Shown: positions 33,091 through 42,245, numbered from the stretch's first letter. The stretch is 42,245 nt of DNA from an uncultured Eubacterium sp. (GCA_900548465.1 URKY01000018.1:1-42245), one strand, 5' to 3'. Program-made: numbers and translations. The notes: generated by a model from the letters alone, not told the origin.

Positions 33091-35619
33091 TCATTTATTT
33101 AGAAAGAAAAACTTATCAATTCTATGTTTTTTATCTAAAAGACCGTTATATTGTACCTTTGAATACTCTTCAATATACTTCGTATACTTTGATTTATCAT
33201 CAGGATTATGGAACACTCCGTCATCTCCTGCATAATACATTCCCGTAAGTACAGGAACCTTCTTCTGTAAATCCAAAAGATATTTATTATATCCAGTCAA
33301 ATCAGCTCCAATTAGTTTAAGAAGATTTGATGACAGATAGTTAGCACTCATATTATAATTTTCTTTTGCTTCAATATCATAATTAGCCCAGATTACATAA
33401 GGTGTAGAGTACCAGTCTGATGTCTGCTTTGGTGTAAATTTAGAAACTTTCGTTCCAAACAAATTAGAATAAAAATCTTCACTAAGCGGTGGCTGGTGAT
33501 CACCAAACATTACTATAACCGTAGGTTCATCAACCTTCTCAAAGTATTCAATAAGCTTCTTAAATGCATCATCGGACTTCTTTGCCAATGTAAGATACTG
33601 GTCAACTTCATCATCATCCATTCCCGCACTCTTTGACCTTACATCAATGTCTACAAAACCTCTGTTTCCAACATAACCGCCATGGTTCTGTACTGTAACA
33701 TTGAAAAGATAAAAAGGATCAGATGATGTTTTTCTGTTTTCTTCATAGTCCTTAATGATGTATTCCATATCCGTTTCATCAGATATAAAGTTTCTTATAT
33801 ATGTTGGATTCTCATAATGTTCTTCTGAAAAGAATTCATTGAATCCTAAACTGTTATATACGTTTTCTCTGTTCCAACCACTTCTCTTATATGGATGATA
33901 TGAATTGTTTCCAACATATCCCTGAGCCTTAAGTGTCCTCGTAAGAGAAGGAACTTCACCCTTTACATAATTATTATAAGGAACTGCTCTTGGTGCAAAG
34001 AATGCAAGAGAATTTCCCGTCAAAAATTCAAATTCTGAGTTTGCCGTATTAGCACCCTCTATGGAAACATATAATTTACCCTTTATTGTATTTTTCTTCA
34101 TACTTCTTATAAATGGTAAATAATCCTCTGATGTTTCTAATGTTCCGTCAAAGTTAAAGTCTGCCAGAGATTCATTCATTATAGCAATAACATTAGGCAT
34201 CTTCTTTGATTTAGCATTTGTTTTGCTTGTCTTATCAGATTTATATTTTTCTGCTACTTTTTCCACATCCTTTACTGAATAACCTTCCGGTTTCTCAGTT
34301 TTTACATACTTCCATGATGTGGCAAATGAAAGCATTGTACCATTTACTTCGTATGTAAGTTGTGGTTTCCACTGGCTGTCCTCTATTCCAAGTTTTGTAA
34401 TTGTGTCTGTATTTACATAGAACTGAACCCCTGCAACTGCAAGAACTACTGCAACTACAGCCGTTACAATTCTGCCTTTTTTCTTAAATCCCTTATATGG
34501 CAACATTCCAAGCATAGTGCCTGTAGCCGCCGCATACATACTTATGGACCATAATGCAGAAATATCAAAAGTATACTCAAAGCTGTCTGCAACGTTTAAA
34601 GCAGTACCTACAGAAAGAATATCTGCTGCCAATACCGGAATGCCTCTGAAACTGAATACAAAATAGTTTGTAAGTCCCAGAACAACTGATATTGTCCACA
34701 GGATAATTGCTGCCCACTGCGTCCTGTTAGTTATGGCATAGAATATAATCAGAAGAATGTAATAGATCGCTAAATTGAGAATTCCCTTTAATTCAAAGAA
34801 AAATCCCATAATTTCCCTGATTGAATATCCTGACAATACTTCCACCATAAAATATGCTGCTATTGGTGCTACAGCAAATAACACTCTTGAAATATATTTC
34901 TGAATATTAACATTTTTGTTATATTTTTTCCTTATAATTCCATCTAAACAATGGAATGGTACTGATATGATTATCATTGCAAGAATCATCATAAACAGCA
35001 TAACAAAAAGTGAACGTGATGAATAATATTTAAATTCAAATGCCGGTCTTATATGTGCTCCGTCTTCTACTTTTTTCCCATCTACAATGGCACTACCTTC
35101 AAGATTTGGGTTTTCCTTCAAAGAAGTATAAATTCCAAATCCCTGCTCATTATAGACATTGTCACACTTAACTGACAGTGTATATTCTTCTCCACCTTTC
35201 ATTTCCGGCTCTGTCAGGAAATGAAACGGAATATACTTTCTTGTCTTTATATTTTTTGCTGCTTTCTTTGATGTAGCAATTACATTACCGGACTTGTCTT
35301 TTACTTCAAGTCTTACAATTCCGCTGGAATTTTCATTACCCTGATTATCAAAATAAATTCTTATAACTTCCAGCTTACCGGCATGTGCCTTGAACTTCTG
35401 CTCACACACACTGTTCTTTTGGAGTAGAACCACCTTCTGGCTTGGGTCCTTATATCTCGCTGTACTATAATCGTTGTAGCATAAAGAATTATTAATTGCT
35501 ACAAAAACAATTCCTGCAATTAAAATTGCCATTGCAATTGACCATTTGACAATTGGCCACTTTCTAATTTTGTTCCTGTCATTTCTAAGAAATGATAACT
35601 TATCTTCCTGTTCCATCAT
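33091..35619 (-). CDS. LTA synthase-family phosphoglycerol transferase-like (sulfatase fold), with an extra N-terminal domain
   Basis: 842 residues, longer than the usual 600-700. A membrane helix at about 24-43 is followed by about 155 extracellular residues with a beta-rich, carbohydrate-module look (VVLLQKNSVCEQKFKAHAG to FGIYTSLKENPNLEG), then about six membrane helices (205-405), and the extracellular sulfatase-like catalytic domain (about 475-790). There NANTANSEFEFLTG supplies the nucleophile Thr, NHGGY and MFGDHQPP the metal ligands. Family members polymerise glycerol-phosphate from phosphatidylglycerol or modify surface glycans. The first domain before the membrane helices is unusual for classical LtaS. 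ATG at 35619 or the next codon; an own promoter lies upstream. Confidence 0.85.
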   Translation of the reverse strand: MMEQEDKLSFLRNDRNKIRKWPIVKWSIAMAILIAGIVFVAINNSLCYNDYSTARYKDPSQKVVLLQKNSVCEQKFKAHAGKLEVIRIYFDNQGNENSSGIVRLEVKDKSGNVIATSKKAAKNIKTRKYIPFHFLTEPEMKGGEEYTLSVKCDNVYNEQGFGIYTSLKENPNLEGSAIVDGKKVEDGAHIRPAFEFKYYSSRSLFVMLFMMILAMIIISVPFHCLDGIIRKKYNKNVNIQKYISRVLFAVAPIAAYFMVEVLSGYSIREIMGFFFELKGILNLAIYYILLIIFYAITNRTQWAAIILWTISVVLGLTNYFVFSFRGIPVLAADILSVGTALNVADSFEYTFDISALWSISMYAAATGTMLGMLPYKGFKKKGRIVTAVVAVVLAVAGVQFYVNTDTITKLGIEDSQWKPQLTYEVNGTMLSFATSWKYVKTEKPEGYSVKDVEKVAEKYKSDKTSKTNAKSKKMPNVIAIMNESLADFNFDGTLETSEDYLPFIRSMKKNTIKGKLYVSIEGANTANSEFEFLTGNSLAFFAPRAVPYNNYVKGEVPSLTRTLKAQGYVGNNSYHPYKRSGWNRENVYNSLGFNEFFSEEHYENPTYIRNFISDETDMEYIIKDYEENRKTSSDPFYLFNVTVQNHGGYVGNRGFVDIDVRSKSAGMDDDEVDQYLTLAKKSDDAFKKLIEYFEKVDEPTVIVMFGDHQPPLSEDFYSNLFGTKVSKFTPKQTSDWYSTPYVIWANYDIEAKENYNMSANYLSSNLLKLIGADLTGYNKYLLDLQKKVPVLTGMYYAGDDGVFHNPDDKSKYTKYIEEYSKVQYNGLLDKKHRIDKFFFLNK

Positions 35620-35651
35620 TTTCTCTTTCCTTTGTAATTTTTTACTAATAC

Positions 35652-35681
35652 ACTATAGCATTTTTTTATTAGATTTTACAA
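35652..35681 (-). promoter_or_regulatory. Promoter of the LTA synthase-like gene
   Basis: Minus strand: TTGTAA (35676-35681), 18-nt spacer, TATAGT (35652-35657). The -35 overlaps the stop codon of spmA. Confidence 0.55.
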
Positions 35682-36284
35682 CGTTTTTATTTTCTTTTTA
35701 CACATTATTTTACAAAAAATTATCCCCACTAATGTGCTAATTGTTGTTGCCAATATTGCCGGTGCCACTATTGACGCCGGATTGGCTGAATTGTACTGAC
35801 TTCTATATGCGATCATATTTACCGGAATAAGTTGCAGTGACGAAATATTAAGAACCAAAAATGTACACATTTCATTAGTCGATATATGACTAGGTATAAT
35901 CTCTCCATGCTGTGGTATTTTGTACTTGGACAATTCCTCCATTGCCTTAAGCCCTGCCGGTGTCGCCGCCCATCCCAGTCCCAATATATTTGCAATAATA
36001 TTGGTAATTATATGCGGTCTTGCTTTATGCTCCATTGGAAGATTTGGAAAAAGCCAGTTAATTGCCGGATTTAATCCCTTCTCAGCTTTAGCTATAAGTC
36101 CGCTTCGCCTTGCTATTTCCATAAATCCCATCCACATACTCATAATTCCAAGCATTGTAATGCACATTTTTACAGCATCCTCTGCCGACTCAATGGCACC
36201 GTTTCCTACCTGTTCAATATTTCCTGTTGCTGCTCCATAGATTACTCCAACAACAATCATAAATGCCCATATATAATTAAGCAT
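35676..36284 (-). CDS. spmA: Spore maturation protein A
   Basis: 202 residues of the nucleoside-recognition (Gate) family. Signature regions are MLGIMSMWMGFMEIARRSGL, PNLPMEHKARPHIITNI and NILGLGWAATPAGLKAMEEL, which fit SpmA closely. Several membrane helices. It acts with SpmB in dehydration of the spore core. Normally spmA and spmB are adjacent and overlapping; here they are about 10.5 kb apart on the same strand, so co-expression would need matching promoters. It follows rsmI by 73 nt. Confidence 0.92.
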   Translation of the reverse strand: MLNYIWAFMIVVGVIYGAATGNIEQVGNGAIESAEDAVKMCITMLGIMSMWMGFMEIARRSGLIAKAEKGLNPAINWLFPNLPMEHKARPHIITNIIANILGLGWAATPAGLKAMEELSKYKIPQHGEIIPSHISTNEMCTFLVLNISSLQLIPVNMIAYRSQYNSANPASIVAPAILATTISTLVGIIFCKIMCKKKIKTL

Positions 36285-36357
36285 ATATTCCTCAAAAAAA
36301 TCAAATTTTATTACATAATACGCTGAAAAATTTTAAATATTACAATCATGGCATAAA

Positions 36358-37203
36358 CTATTCATTATTTATTAAGTCATTGTATATTTCCCTTTTTGAT
36401 ACTCCCCTGTCCTTTGCTGCTGCTTTCATTGCCTCTTTTTTATCTTTTCCCATATTTATGTAATATTGCACATGCTCTTCGACGCTCATTTCTTCCCATT
36501 TTTGTCTTTCTTCCCTAATTAAATCTTCTTCAGGCTTTCCGGCAATAACTAAAACAAATTCCCCCTTAGGTTCTTTTTCACTATATTTCAATATTGCCTT
36601 ACTAATTGATGTAGGACATGCCTCTTCATATTTTTTAGTTAATTCCCTGCATATCGTAAGGGGTCTGTCACCTAAAACTCCTTCCAACTCTTTTAATGTT
36701 TTAAGGAGCCTGTGTGGTGCTTCATATATAATTATAGTCCTCGTTTCATTTTTTAACGACTCCAGCACCTTTGCCTTTTCTTTCTTATCCTTTGGTAAAA
36801 AAGCCTCAAATACAAATCTTCTTGTTTTCTGACCTGACATTGTAAGAGCCGTGATGCATGCTGCTGCCCCCGGCAATGACGTAACTTCTATTCCCGCTTC
36901 ATAACACTGCCTTACCAGTTCTTCTCCCGGATCAGAAATTCCAGGAGTACCTGCATCAGTTATTAAAGCAATATTCTTTCCCGCCAGCATAGATTCCACA
37001 AGACTCTTTGCCTTATCATACTTATTAAATTCATGATAACTCGTCATTGGTGTTTTTATTTCGAAATGATTAAGTAATTTTATACTGTTTCTTGTATCCT
37101 CAGCACCAATTAAATCCACTTCCTTTAACGTCCTTATAACTCTATAAGTAATATCCTCAAGATTTCCAATTGGAGTTGCACATAAATATAATTTTCCTGC
37201 CAT
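36358..37203 (-). CDS. rsmI: 16S rRNA 2'-O-ribose C1402 methyltransferase RsmI
   Basis: 281 residues, the standard length. The opening KLYLCATPIGNLEDITYR, then AEDTRNSIKLL, then ITDAGTPGISDPG and PGAAACITAL, are textbook RsmI (tetrapyrrole methylase fold). It methylates the ribose of C1402 in 16S rRNA with SAM. It follows trmN6 by 29 nt in a conserved Firmicute order. Confidence 0.96.
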   Translation of the reverse strand: MAGKLYLCATPIGNLEDITYRVIRTLKEVDLIGAEDTRNSIKLLNHFEIKTPMTSYHEFNKYDKAKSLVESMLAGKNIALITDAGTPGISDPGEELVRQCYEAGIEVTSLPGAAACITALTMSGQKTRRFVFEAFLPKDKKEKAKVLESLKNETRTIIIYEAPHRLLKTLKELEGVLGDRPLTICRELTKKYEEACPTSISKAILKYSEKEPKGEFVLVIAGKPEEDLIREERQKWEEMSVEEHVQYYINMGKDKKEAMKAAAKDRGVSKREIYNDLINNE

Positions 37204-37232
37204 TTTTCCACCATCCCGTATAATTTTTACAG

Positions 37233-37973
37233 TTATTTTTTTCCATAAATTTTAAGAATTTCGTCAGTATATATGCCTTTTTCCCTGTAAACCACCAATG
37301 GTGCCTCAACCTTCATCATAGCCTTTCTGCCACGATGTCCTTCTATCAAAAGCATATTTGCTTCCCTGTCTGCAAAGGGATGAACCATTCTCAAGCCTTT
37401 CGGCTGAATTTTATATTTACTCATTAACTCTATTATTTCCACCAGACGCCTTGGTCTGTGAACCATATAAAATCTGCCTCCCGGTTTTAAAACCTTTGAA
37501 GCCTCTCTTATAACATCTTCCAAAGTACATTTTATTTCATGTCTGGCAATTGCCTTCGGTTCCTCAAAGTTTTTTATTCCGTGATTTTCCGTCATATAAG
37601 GTGGATTACATGTTACAACATCAAAAGTGGCTCCGCCAAAAATTTTCGAAGCCTCTTTTATATCCCCTTTTATAATTTTTACACGTTCATTTAAGTCATT
37701 AAGGCTTACACTTCTCTCAGCCATCAATGCACTTTCTTCCTGAATTTCCAAACCCACAAAAGCTCTTCCATCTGTCTTTGCTGCAAGCAAAATCGGAATA
37801 ATTCCGGTTCCTGTTCCCATATCGAGTACCCGCTCACCTTCCTTTACAGTGGCAAATCCTGATAACAGAACAGCATCCATCCCGAAACAAAATTTATCTT
37901 TATGCTGAATGATTTTATAACCATTCCGCTCTAAATCATCAATTCTCTCGCCTTCATTTAATTTAATATCCAA
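37233..37973 (-). CDS. trmN6: tRNA1(Val) (adenine37-N6)-methyltransferase, TrmN6/YfiC-like
   Basis: 246 residues. SAM-binding motif I is VLDMGTGTGIIPILLA and the N6-adenine catalytic motif is TCNPPYM. The family methylates A37 of tRNA-Val; family members in Firmicutes (YabB) keep this genome position. It begins 12 nt after ricT and precedes rsmI. The substrate is inferred from the family. Confidence 0.9.
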   Translation of the reverse strand: MDIKLNEGERIDDLERNGYKIIQHKDKFCFGMDAVLLSGFATVKEGERVLDMGTGTGIIPILLAAKTDGRAFVGLEIQEESALMAERSVSLNDLNERVKIIKGDIKEASKIFGGATFDVVTCNPPYMTENHGIKNFEEPKAIARHEIKCTLEDVIREASKVLKPGGRFYMVHRPRRLVEIIELMSKYKIQPKGLRMVHPFADREANMLLIEGHRGRKAMMKVEAPLVVYREKGIYTDEILKIYGKK

Positions 37974-37985
37974 GACAAACCTCTT

Positions 37986-38879
37986 CTAATCTAATTTTGA
38001 TTCTTCTGTATCTTCCAATCCCTTTAATTCCTTTAATTCCTCTGCTGCCAAATCAAACTTCTTTTTCCTTGGTCTGAATTTTAATTCATTTACAGAGTAT
38101 TCCTTAACTTCACGCTCATCATTTTGTTCTATAACAATCTTGACTCTCTGACGAAGTACGTTAACACTTAAAACTTCACCTTTAAATCCGTCGAAAGTTT
38201 TTACTGTTTCTCCCACTGAAGGAAGATTTGAATTAAGATATTCATAAGCACTCTGTTCATTCTTCAGGCAACACATTAATCTTCCGCAAATTCCTGATAT
38301 CTTTGTAGGATTAAGTGAAAGATTCTGCTCCTTTGCCATCTTAATTGATACCGGAATAAATTCTGACAGATAAGTGTTACAGCAAAGAGGTCTTCCACAA
38401 ATTCCTATACCTCCAAGCATCTTTGTCTCATCTCTTACTCCAACCTGTCTCAATTCAATTCTTGTTTTAAATACCGCTGCCAAATCCTTAACAAGTTCTC
38501 TAAAATCAATTCTTCCGTCTGCTGTAAAATAGAACAACACCTTATTATTATCAAAAGTGTACTCTGTATCAATCAGTTTCATCTGCAGTCCATGTTTGGC
38601 AATCTTTTCCTTACATACTTTAAATGCCTTTTTTTCCTTCTCAACATTTTCTTCTGCCTTTTTGTCATCTTCCTTTGTTGCAATTCTAATAATAGGCTTT
38701 AATGGCATTACTACATCTTCGTCTTTTTTTTCTGTTATATTGCCAACTACATATCCGTATTCAATTCCCCTTGCTGTCTCCACAATTACATGGTCGCCTT
38801 TTTTTACAGGCAAACCCACCGGATCAAAATTATATATCTTTCCCGCCTGTCTGAATCTAACTCCTATAACTTTTATCAT
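37986..38879 (-). CDS. ricT: RicT/YaaT PSP1-domain protein
   Basis: 297 residues. The PSP1 domain is marked by GICGRPLCCNTYL and GICGRLMCCLKNE, whose Cys residues belong to the 4Fe-4S binding set of RicT. In Bacillus RicT works with RicA and RicF in RNase Y specificity and sporulation control; the partners are not in this window. Its start overlaps the holB stop by 4 nt (ATGA), so translation is coupled. Confidence 0.94.
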   Translation of the reverse strand: MIKVIGVRFRQAGKIYNFDPVGLPVKKGDHVIVETARGIEYGYVVGNITEKKDEDVVMPLKPIIRIATKEDDKKAEENVEKEKKAFKVCKEKIAKHGLQMKLIDTEYTFDNNKVLFYFTADGRIDFRELVKDLAAVFKTRIELRQVGVRDETKMLGGIGICGRPLCCNTYLSEFIPVSIKMAKEQNLSLNPTKISGICGRLMCCLKNEQSAYEYLNSNLPSVGETVKTFDGFKGEVLSVNVLRQRVKIVIEQNDEREVKEYSVNELKFRPRKKKFDLAAEELKELKGLEDTEESKLD

Positions 38880-39937
38880 TTTCCTATCCTTCCTTTTATA
38901 TCTAAAAACAAAACTTCCATTGTTATGTCAAAATTAGCATTTACCCTTATTCTATCCTGAGCGTTATCAATAGCCTTTTGTATATTGTCTAAATTATAAT
39001 AGGAAATTTTGTCTGACATTTCTTCTATCATTTTATATTCATCCTGAAAAATAATCTTTTCAGAAATTCCTGTTGCTTTGTACATTAACACATCTCTAAA
39101 CCAGATTCTCAAAAGATCAAAATATTCATCTAAATGTTTCTTATACTGACTTGCTTTTTTTATGTTTTCAGAGATAATATCCATTCCTGCATGTTCCAAT
39201 GACAAAATCATTCCTACAAGCTGGTCCTTCAACTCCTTAAAATCCTCTGACGCTGCAAATTTTACTGCCTTTCCTGGATTACCCTCTGAAAATGCTGCAG
39301 CAACACCTGCCTCATAACTGCTTATATCATATTCCGACATTAGCTGATTCTTTATGATTTCTTCCCTCACAGGTCTTATATTAAGCAAAACACATCTAGA
39401 CAATATTGTCTGTAAAAATGTATCTGCATTATTTGTCAGCAAAATAATAATGGCATACTCCGGCGGTTCCTCTATTGTTTTAAGCAATGCATTCTGTGCC
39501 TGTGCCGTCATCTTTTCGCTATTCGGAACAATGTATATTTTATATCTGCTACTGTAAGGCTTGATGTCAATGTCATCATTTATCTGTTCTCTTATTTCAT
39601 CTACACCTATACCTGATTTTTCGTATGTTACATATTTAATATCCGGTTGATTTCCTGTATCCGTCTGATGACAGGATTTACACTGTCCACATGCTCTTCC
39701 TGTAATTTCCTCCCCTGCATCACCTTCCGCAAAATCAAATTGCAGATTTTTTTCTTTATACAATTCAGGGTTATTCTTCTCGCACTGAAGGGCTTTAGCA
39801 AATTCCACAGCCAGCTTCATTTTTCCAGTGCCATCTTCTCCGTTAATAATATATGCATGAGAAATTTTTCCCATCTTTATGGCATTTTCAAAATGTTTTA
39901 TTATATGATTTTGTCCAAGAATTCTCCCTGACTCCAT
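38876..39937 (-). CDS. holB: DNA polymerase III delta' subunit
   Basis: 353 residues. AAA+ clamp-loader fold with the Cys zinc module CGQCKSCH and the SRC sensor motif (ILSRCVLL). The Walker A-like loop GEDGTGKMKLA lacks the usual Ser/Thr after GK, as expected for a delta' that does not hydrolyse ATP. It is part of the clamp loader at the replication fork. It lies 82 nt after the guanylate kinase-like gene and overlaps ricT. Confidence 0.93.
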   Translation of the reverse strand: MESGRILGQNHIIKHFENAIKMGKISHAYIINGEDGTGKMKLAVEFAKALQCEKNNPELYKEKNLQFDFAEGDAGEEITGRACGQCKSCHQTDTGNQPDIKYVTYEKSGIGVDEIREQINDDIDIKPYSSRYKIYIVPNSEKMTAQAQNALLKTIEEPPEYAIIILLTNNADTFLQTILSRCVLLNIRPVREEIIKNQLMSEYDISSYEAGVAAAFSEGNPGKAVKFAASEDFKELKDQLVGMILSLEHAGMDIISENIKKASQYKKHLDEYFDLLRIWFRDVLMYKATGISEKIIFQDEYKMIEEMSDKISYYNLDNIQKAIDNAQDRIRVNANFDITMEVLFLDIKGRIGK

Positions 39938-40019
39938 AAAAACCTTTCTATACTTCCGTAATTAAATAACAACTGTAATTCAACTAATATAAAATGCTAA
40001 TCGCACATTTTTCATAATA

Positions 40020-40604
40020 TCATATTTTTCTGATTGTTTCCACAATCTCACCTATACATTTGTCTAAATCACTGTTAATATAGCGTTTATTAATTCCAGC
40101 TTTTCTAATATTTTCCTCTTTAAAATCCTCTTCGTCTGCAATAAATCTTCTGCATAACTCCGTGTATTTTGGATTACTTTGCTCTCTTTCCCTCTTAACA
40201 GCTCTGGAAAGTCTTTCCCCTGTTTCAACTTCAATATATAAAGGAACTACAACATCATCTCCGTAATATTTAGTCATTTCCATATAGGACTGCAATGTTC
40301 CTATATATAAATAGTTATCCTTGCCAAGATTAATCTGACCATCATCGACAGTAAAATAACTCCAAATACCATAAACCGTATCGTAATCCCTACATTCAAT
40401 TATCTTTCCTTCCCACTTTAATTTTTCAAGTTCATCTCTGCCAACAAAGAAATATTCTTTTCCGTTTTCTTCCCCGACTCTCATAGGTCTTGTTGTATAA
40501 CCTACCACTGTTTTAAGATTTAATTCTTTTTTTTCTTTTAAATAGCGAAATATAGTATCTTTTCCACTACAACTCTTTCCCAAAACAAAAAATATCTTTG
40601 ACAT
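40020..40604 (-). CDS. Guanylate kinase-family P-loop protein
   Basis: 194 residues. The P-loop is GKSCSGKDT, followed by the GMP-binding-like VVGYTTRPMRVGEENGKEY and a LID region rich in Arg (RAVKREREQ). This fits guanylate kinase, but the P-loop ends in Lys-Asp-Thr and the GMP-binding segment differs from classical Gmk, so it may be a paralogue with another substrate. It occupies the place where Bacillus has tmk (thymidylate kinase) between the yaaO-like decarboxylase and holB. A weak ribosome site (AGGTGG) precedes the ATG. Confidence 0.8.
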   Translation of the reverse strand: MSKIFFVLGKSCSGKDTIFRYLKEKKELNLKTVVGYTTRPMRVGEENGKEYFFVGRDELEKLKWEGKIIECRDYDTVYGIWSYFTVDDGQINLGKDNYLYIGTLQSYMEMTKYYGDDVVVPLYIEVETGERLSRAVKREREQSNPKYTELCRRFIADEEDFKEENIRKAGINKRYINSDLDKCIGEIVETIRKI

Positions 40605-40629
40605 ATTACCACCTGTTTTTATGTAAACT

Positions 40630-42069
40630 TCACTTTACCACCTTTATTATATTTTCTTTTGCCCCTATCACATTTAATTTTCTTTCTTTATAATACTCTA
40701 CAGCCTTAATAATTTCTGCAGTTATTACCTCTCCCGGTGTTATTATAGGGCTTCCCGGAGGATATAAATATATATATTCAAGGGACACTTTACCTTCTGA
40801 CTCATCAAACTTTATATACTCTCCCTCTGTTTTTTCGGCCTCTGCCAACAGAAGTTTTTGTTCCCTTTCCTTAATGAAAATGTCTTTAGGAATTTTTTTC
40901 AGCTGTTTTTCGTTTCCATAAATCAACTCTAATTCCTTATCAATTTCAATTAGAGCATCTGCTAATTTCATTATAACTTTTTCGTCATCTTCCATTGAAG
41001 TAATTGCCACCACATATTTTAAAGATGCCATTTCCATTTCAAAACAATACTTTTCCCTCAAAATATTCATTAGAATATTACCATCAATTATATTTGTTTT
41101 AATGCCAATTATAATTTTTGTTTTATCATAAGCAAAAATCGAATTCTTTCCTATATTATCTTCCGTAAAAATCTGTAAGTTTCTTAGCCTCTTTGTTTTT
41201 TGAAGAAATTTATCTATACATTCAAGCTGCCTGTTCTGTTTCACCACACCATTTTTTTTCAGATTTGCCACACAATTATAAAGACTTGCCATCAAAACAT
41301 AGGACGGACTACTCGTCTGAAAAACCGCCAAATATTTTTCAATTCTATTAATGTCGACTCTATCCCCCATTACATGCAAAAAGGCTGTCTGCGTCATTGC
41401 ACTTAATGTTTTATGTGCACTTTCAATCACAATATCGGCACCACACTGATAGGCTGCCATCGGCAATTTATCATTAAATCCAAGATGCACTCCATGAGCT
41501 TCATCTACTATTAACACACAGTTATTATCATGAACAATATTAGCTATCTCTTTTATGTTAGAAACTACCCCTTCATATGTTGGTGATGTTAATAACACTG
41601 CCTTAATTTCAGGATTTTCTTTCAATATTTTTTTTATTTTATTAGGATCATATCCACCAAACATATCATATTCTTCAATATAATCAGGATACAGATATTT
41701 GGTTTTTAATCCTCTTATTTCAGCCGCGTTATATACAGATTTATGGCAATTTCTTGCTATTAAAGCAGTATCTCCTACATTTAAAGATGCAAAAATAGCA
41801 CACAAAATACCACTGGTACTTCCATTAACCAAATACCAGCTTTTCTTTGTTCCAAAAAAATCACTTACCTCATTCATTGCATCTTTAATCAAATATTCGG
41901 CATTATGCAGATTATCAAATCCATCTATTTCTGTAATATCAATCTCATATGGATCAATATTCATACCATGAAATAATCTATCTTTTCTCTTATGCCCCGG
42001 CATATGAAATGGGTAAATACCGCTGTCTCTGTATTCAATTAATTTATCATATAAATTCTCTTTTTTCAT
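40630..42069 (-). CDS. Orn/Lys/Arg decarboxylase family PLP enzyme (YaaO-like)
   Basis: 479 residues, fold-type I PLP enzyme. FHMPGHKRKDRL near the N-terminus, NGSTSGILCAI, IVDEAHGVHLGF (PLP-binding Asp) and ESAHKTLSAMTQTAFLHV (Schiff-base Lys) are family signatures. The C-terminal domain ends with YIYLYPPGSPIITPGEVI, typical for this group. It decarboxylates lysine, ornithine or arginine to a polyamine precursor; which one cannot be told. It opens the cluster with the kinase and holB and lies downstream of tRNA-Phe on the same strand. Confidence 0.92.
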   Translation of the reverse strand: MKKENLYDKLIEYRDSGIYPFHMPGHKRKDRLFHGMNIDPYEIDITEIDGFDNLHNAEYLIKDAMNEVSDFFGTKKSWYLVNGSTSGILCAIFASLNVGDTALIARNCHKSVYNAAEIRGLKTKYLYPDYIEEYDMFGGYDPNKIKKILKENPEIKAVLLTSPTYEGVVSNIKEIANIVHDNNCVLIVDEAHGVHLGFNDKLPMAAYQCGADIVIESAHKTLSAMTQTAFLHVMGDRVDINRIEKYLAVFQTSSPSYVLMASLYNCVANLKKNGVVKQNRQLECIDKFLQKTKRLRNLQIFTEDNIGKNSIFAYDKTKIIIGIKTNIIDGNILMNILREKYCFEMEMASLKYVVAITSMEDDEKVIMKLADALIEIDKELELIYGNEKQLKKIPKDIFIKEREQKLLLAEAEKTEGEYIKFDESEGKVSLEYIYLYPPGSPIITPGEVITAEIIKAVEYYKERKLNVIGAKENIIKVVK

Positions 42070-42192
42070 AAAAATGATTATAACATAAATGATAGTATAT
42101 TACGATAATAATAATCGGCCATAAAACATCGCATAACAAATACTTAAATGTATATGCTACTTGTTTTAAGACCGAATTTAAACAATAAAAAA

Positions 42193-42245
42193 TGCCCAGT
42201 TCCGGAATCGAACCAGAGACACGAGGATTTTCAGTCCTCTGCTCT
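42193..42245 (-). tRNA. tRNA-Phe (GAA), 5' part outside the window
   Basis: On the minus strand the anticodon arm is GAGGA-CTGAAAA-TCCTC, giving anticodon GAA, followed by the T-arm TCTGG-TTCGATT-CCGGA and acceptor ACTGGGC with discriminator A. CCA is not encoded. A T-run follows directly and probably terminates it. About 20 nt of the 5' end lie beyond base 42245. Confidence 0.93.

Noticed and set aside
42061..42190. Riboswitch or structured leader before the decarboxylase
   Set aside because: The stretch is AT-rich with no conserved aptamer motif and no terminator hairpin; a weak promoter is possible but not convincing.

Overview
The window is low-GC DNA from an anaerobic, probably spore-forming Firmicute, most likely a Lachnospiraceae-type clostridium. 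The evidence is spmA and spmB, ricT, a glycyl radical enzyme, M-box control of a Mg2+ channel, a Firmicute-type LexA box, strong AAGGAGG ribosome sites, and the gene order decarboxylase - nucleotide kinase - holB - ricT - trmN6 - rsmI that resembles the yaaO-to-yabC region of Bacillus. No transposase, integrase, phage gene or CRISPR array was seen.

Layout. 1-2.6 kb: two plus-strand zinc-ribbon membrane proteins. 2.6-2.9 kb: a long palindromic element filling a convergent intergenic gap. 2.9-7 kb (minus): a glycyl radical enzyme, its activase and a fructose-6-phosphate aldolase-type enzyme, the gene set of the E. coli ybiW/pflD 'anhydroglycolysis' loci. 7.1-10.7 kb: an RCC1-like remnant, a MATE exporter, and an M-box riboswitch ahead of an mgtE that lacks its last membrane helix. 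10.7-12.4 kb (minus): a LexA-controlled Y-family polymerase and its YolD partner. 12.4-21.4 kb (minus): a self-contained PTS locus (manA, PRD regulator, EIIA, EIIC, EIIB, HPr, EI, HAD phosphatase, DeoR repressor) punctuated by internal hairpins. 21.5-23.3 kb: a DUF885 lipoprotein on the plus strand. 23.6-26.8 kb (minus): fruK, spmB, a second copy of the palindromic element, and a CPA2 antiporter. 26.9-33 kb (minus): an ECF-type uptake operon (S component, duplicated ATPase, T component) with two exported DUF4430 proteins, one fused to an alpha/alpha barrel in the domain order of animal intrinsic factor. 33-36.3 kb: an LTA synthase-like enzyme and spmA. 36.3-42.2 kb: the housekeeping cluster, then a partial tRNA-Phe at the right edge.

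The two strongest leads are these. (1) Two palindromic elements share a covarying core of about 128 nt, but their 47-64 nt arms are unrelated between copies while remaining nearly perfectly self-complementary within each copy. (2) The ECF/DUF4430 operon looks like a surface corrinoid-capture system; its large protein is an in-frame fusion of a wall-anchor-like C-terminus to a lipoprotein-signal-like N-terminus. Functional statements rest on motif recognition and synteny only; no searches were run.
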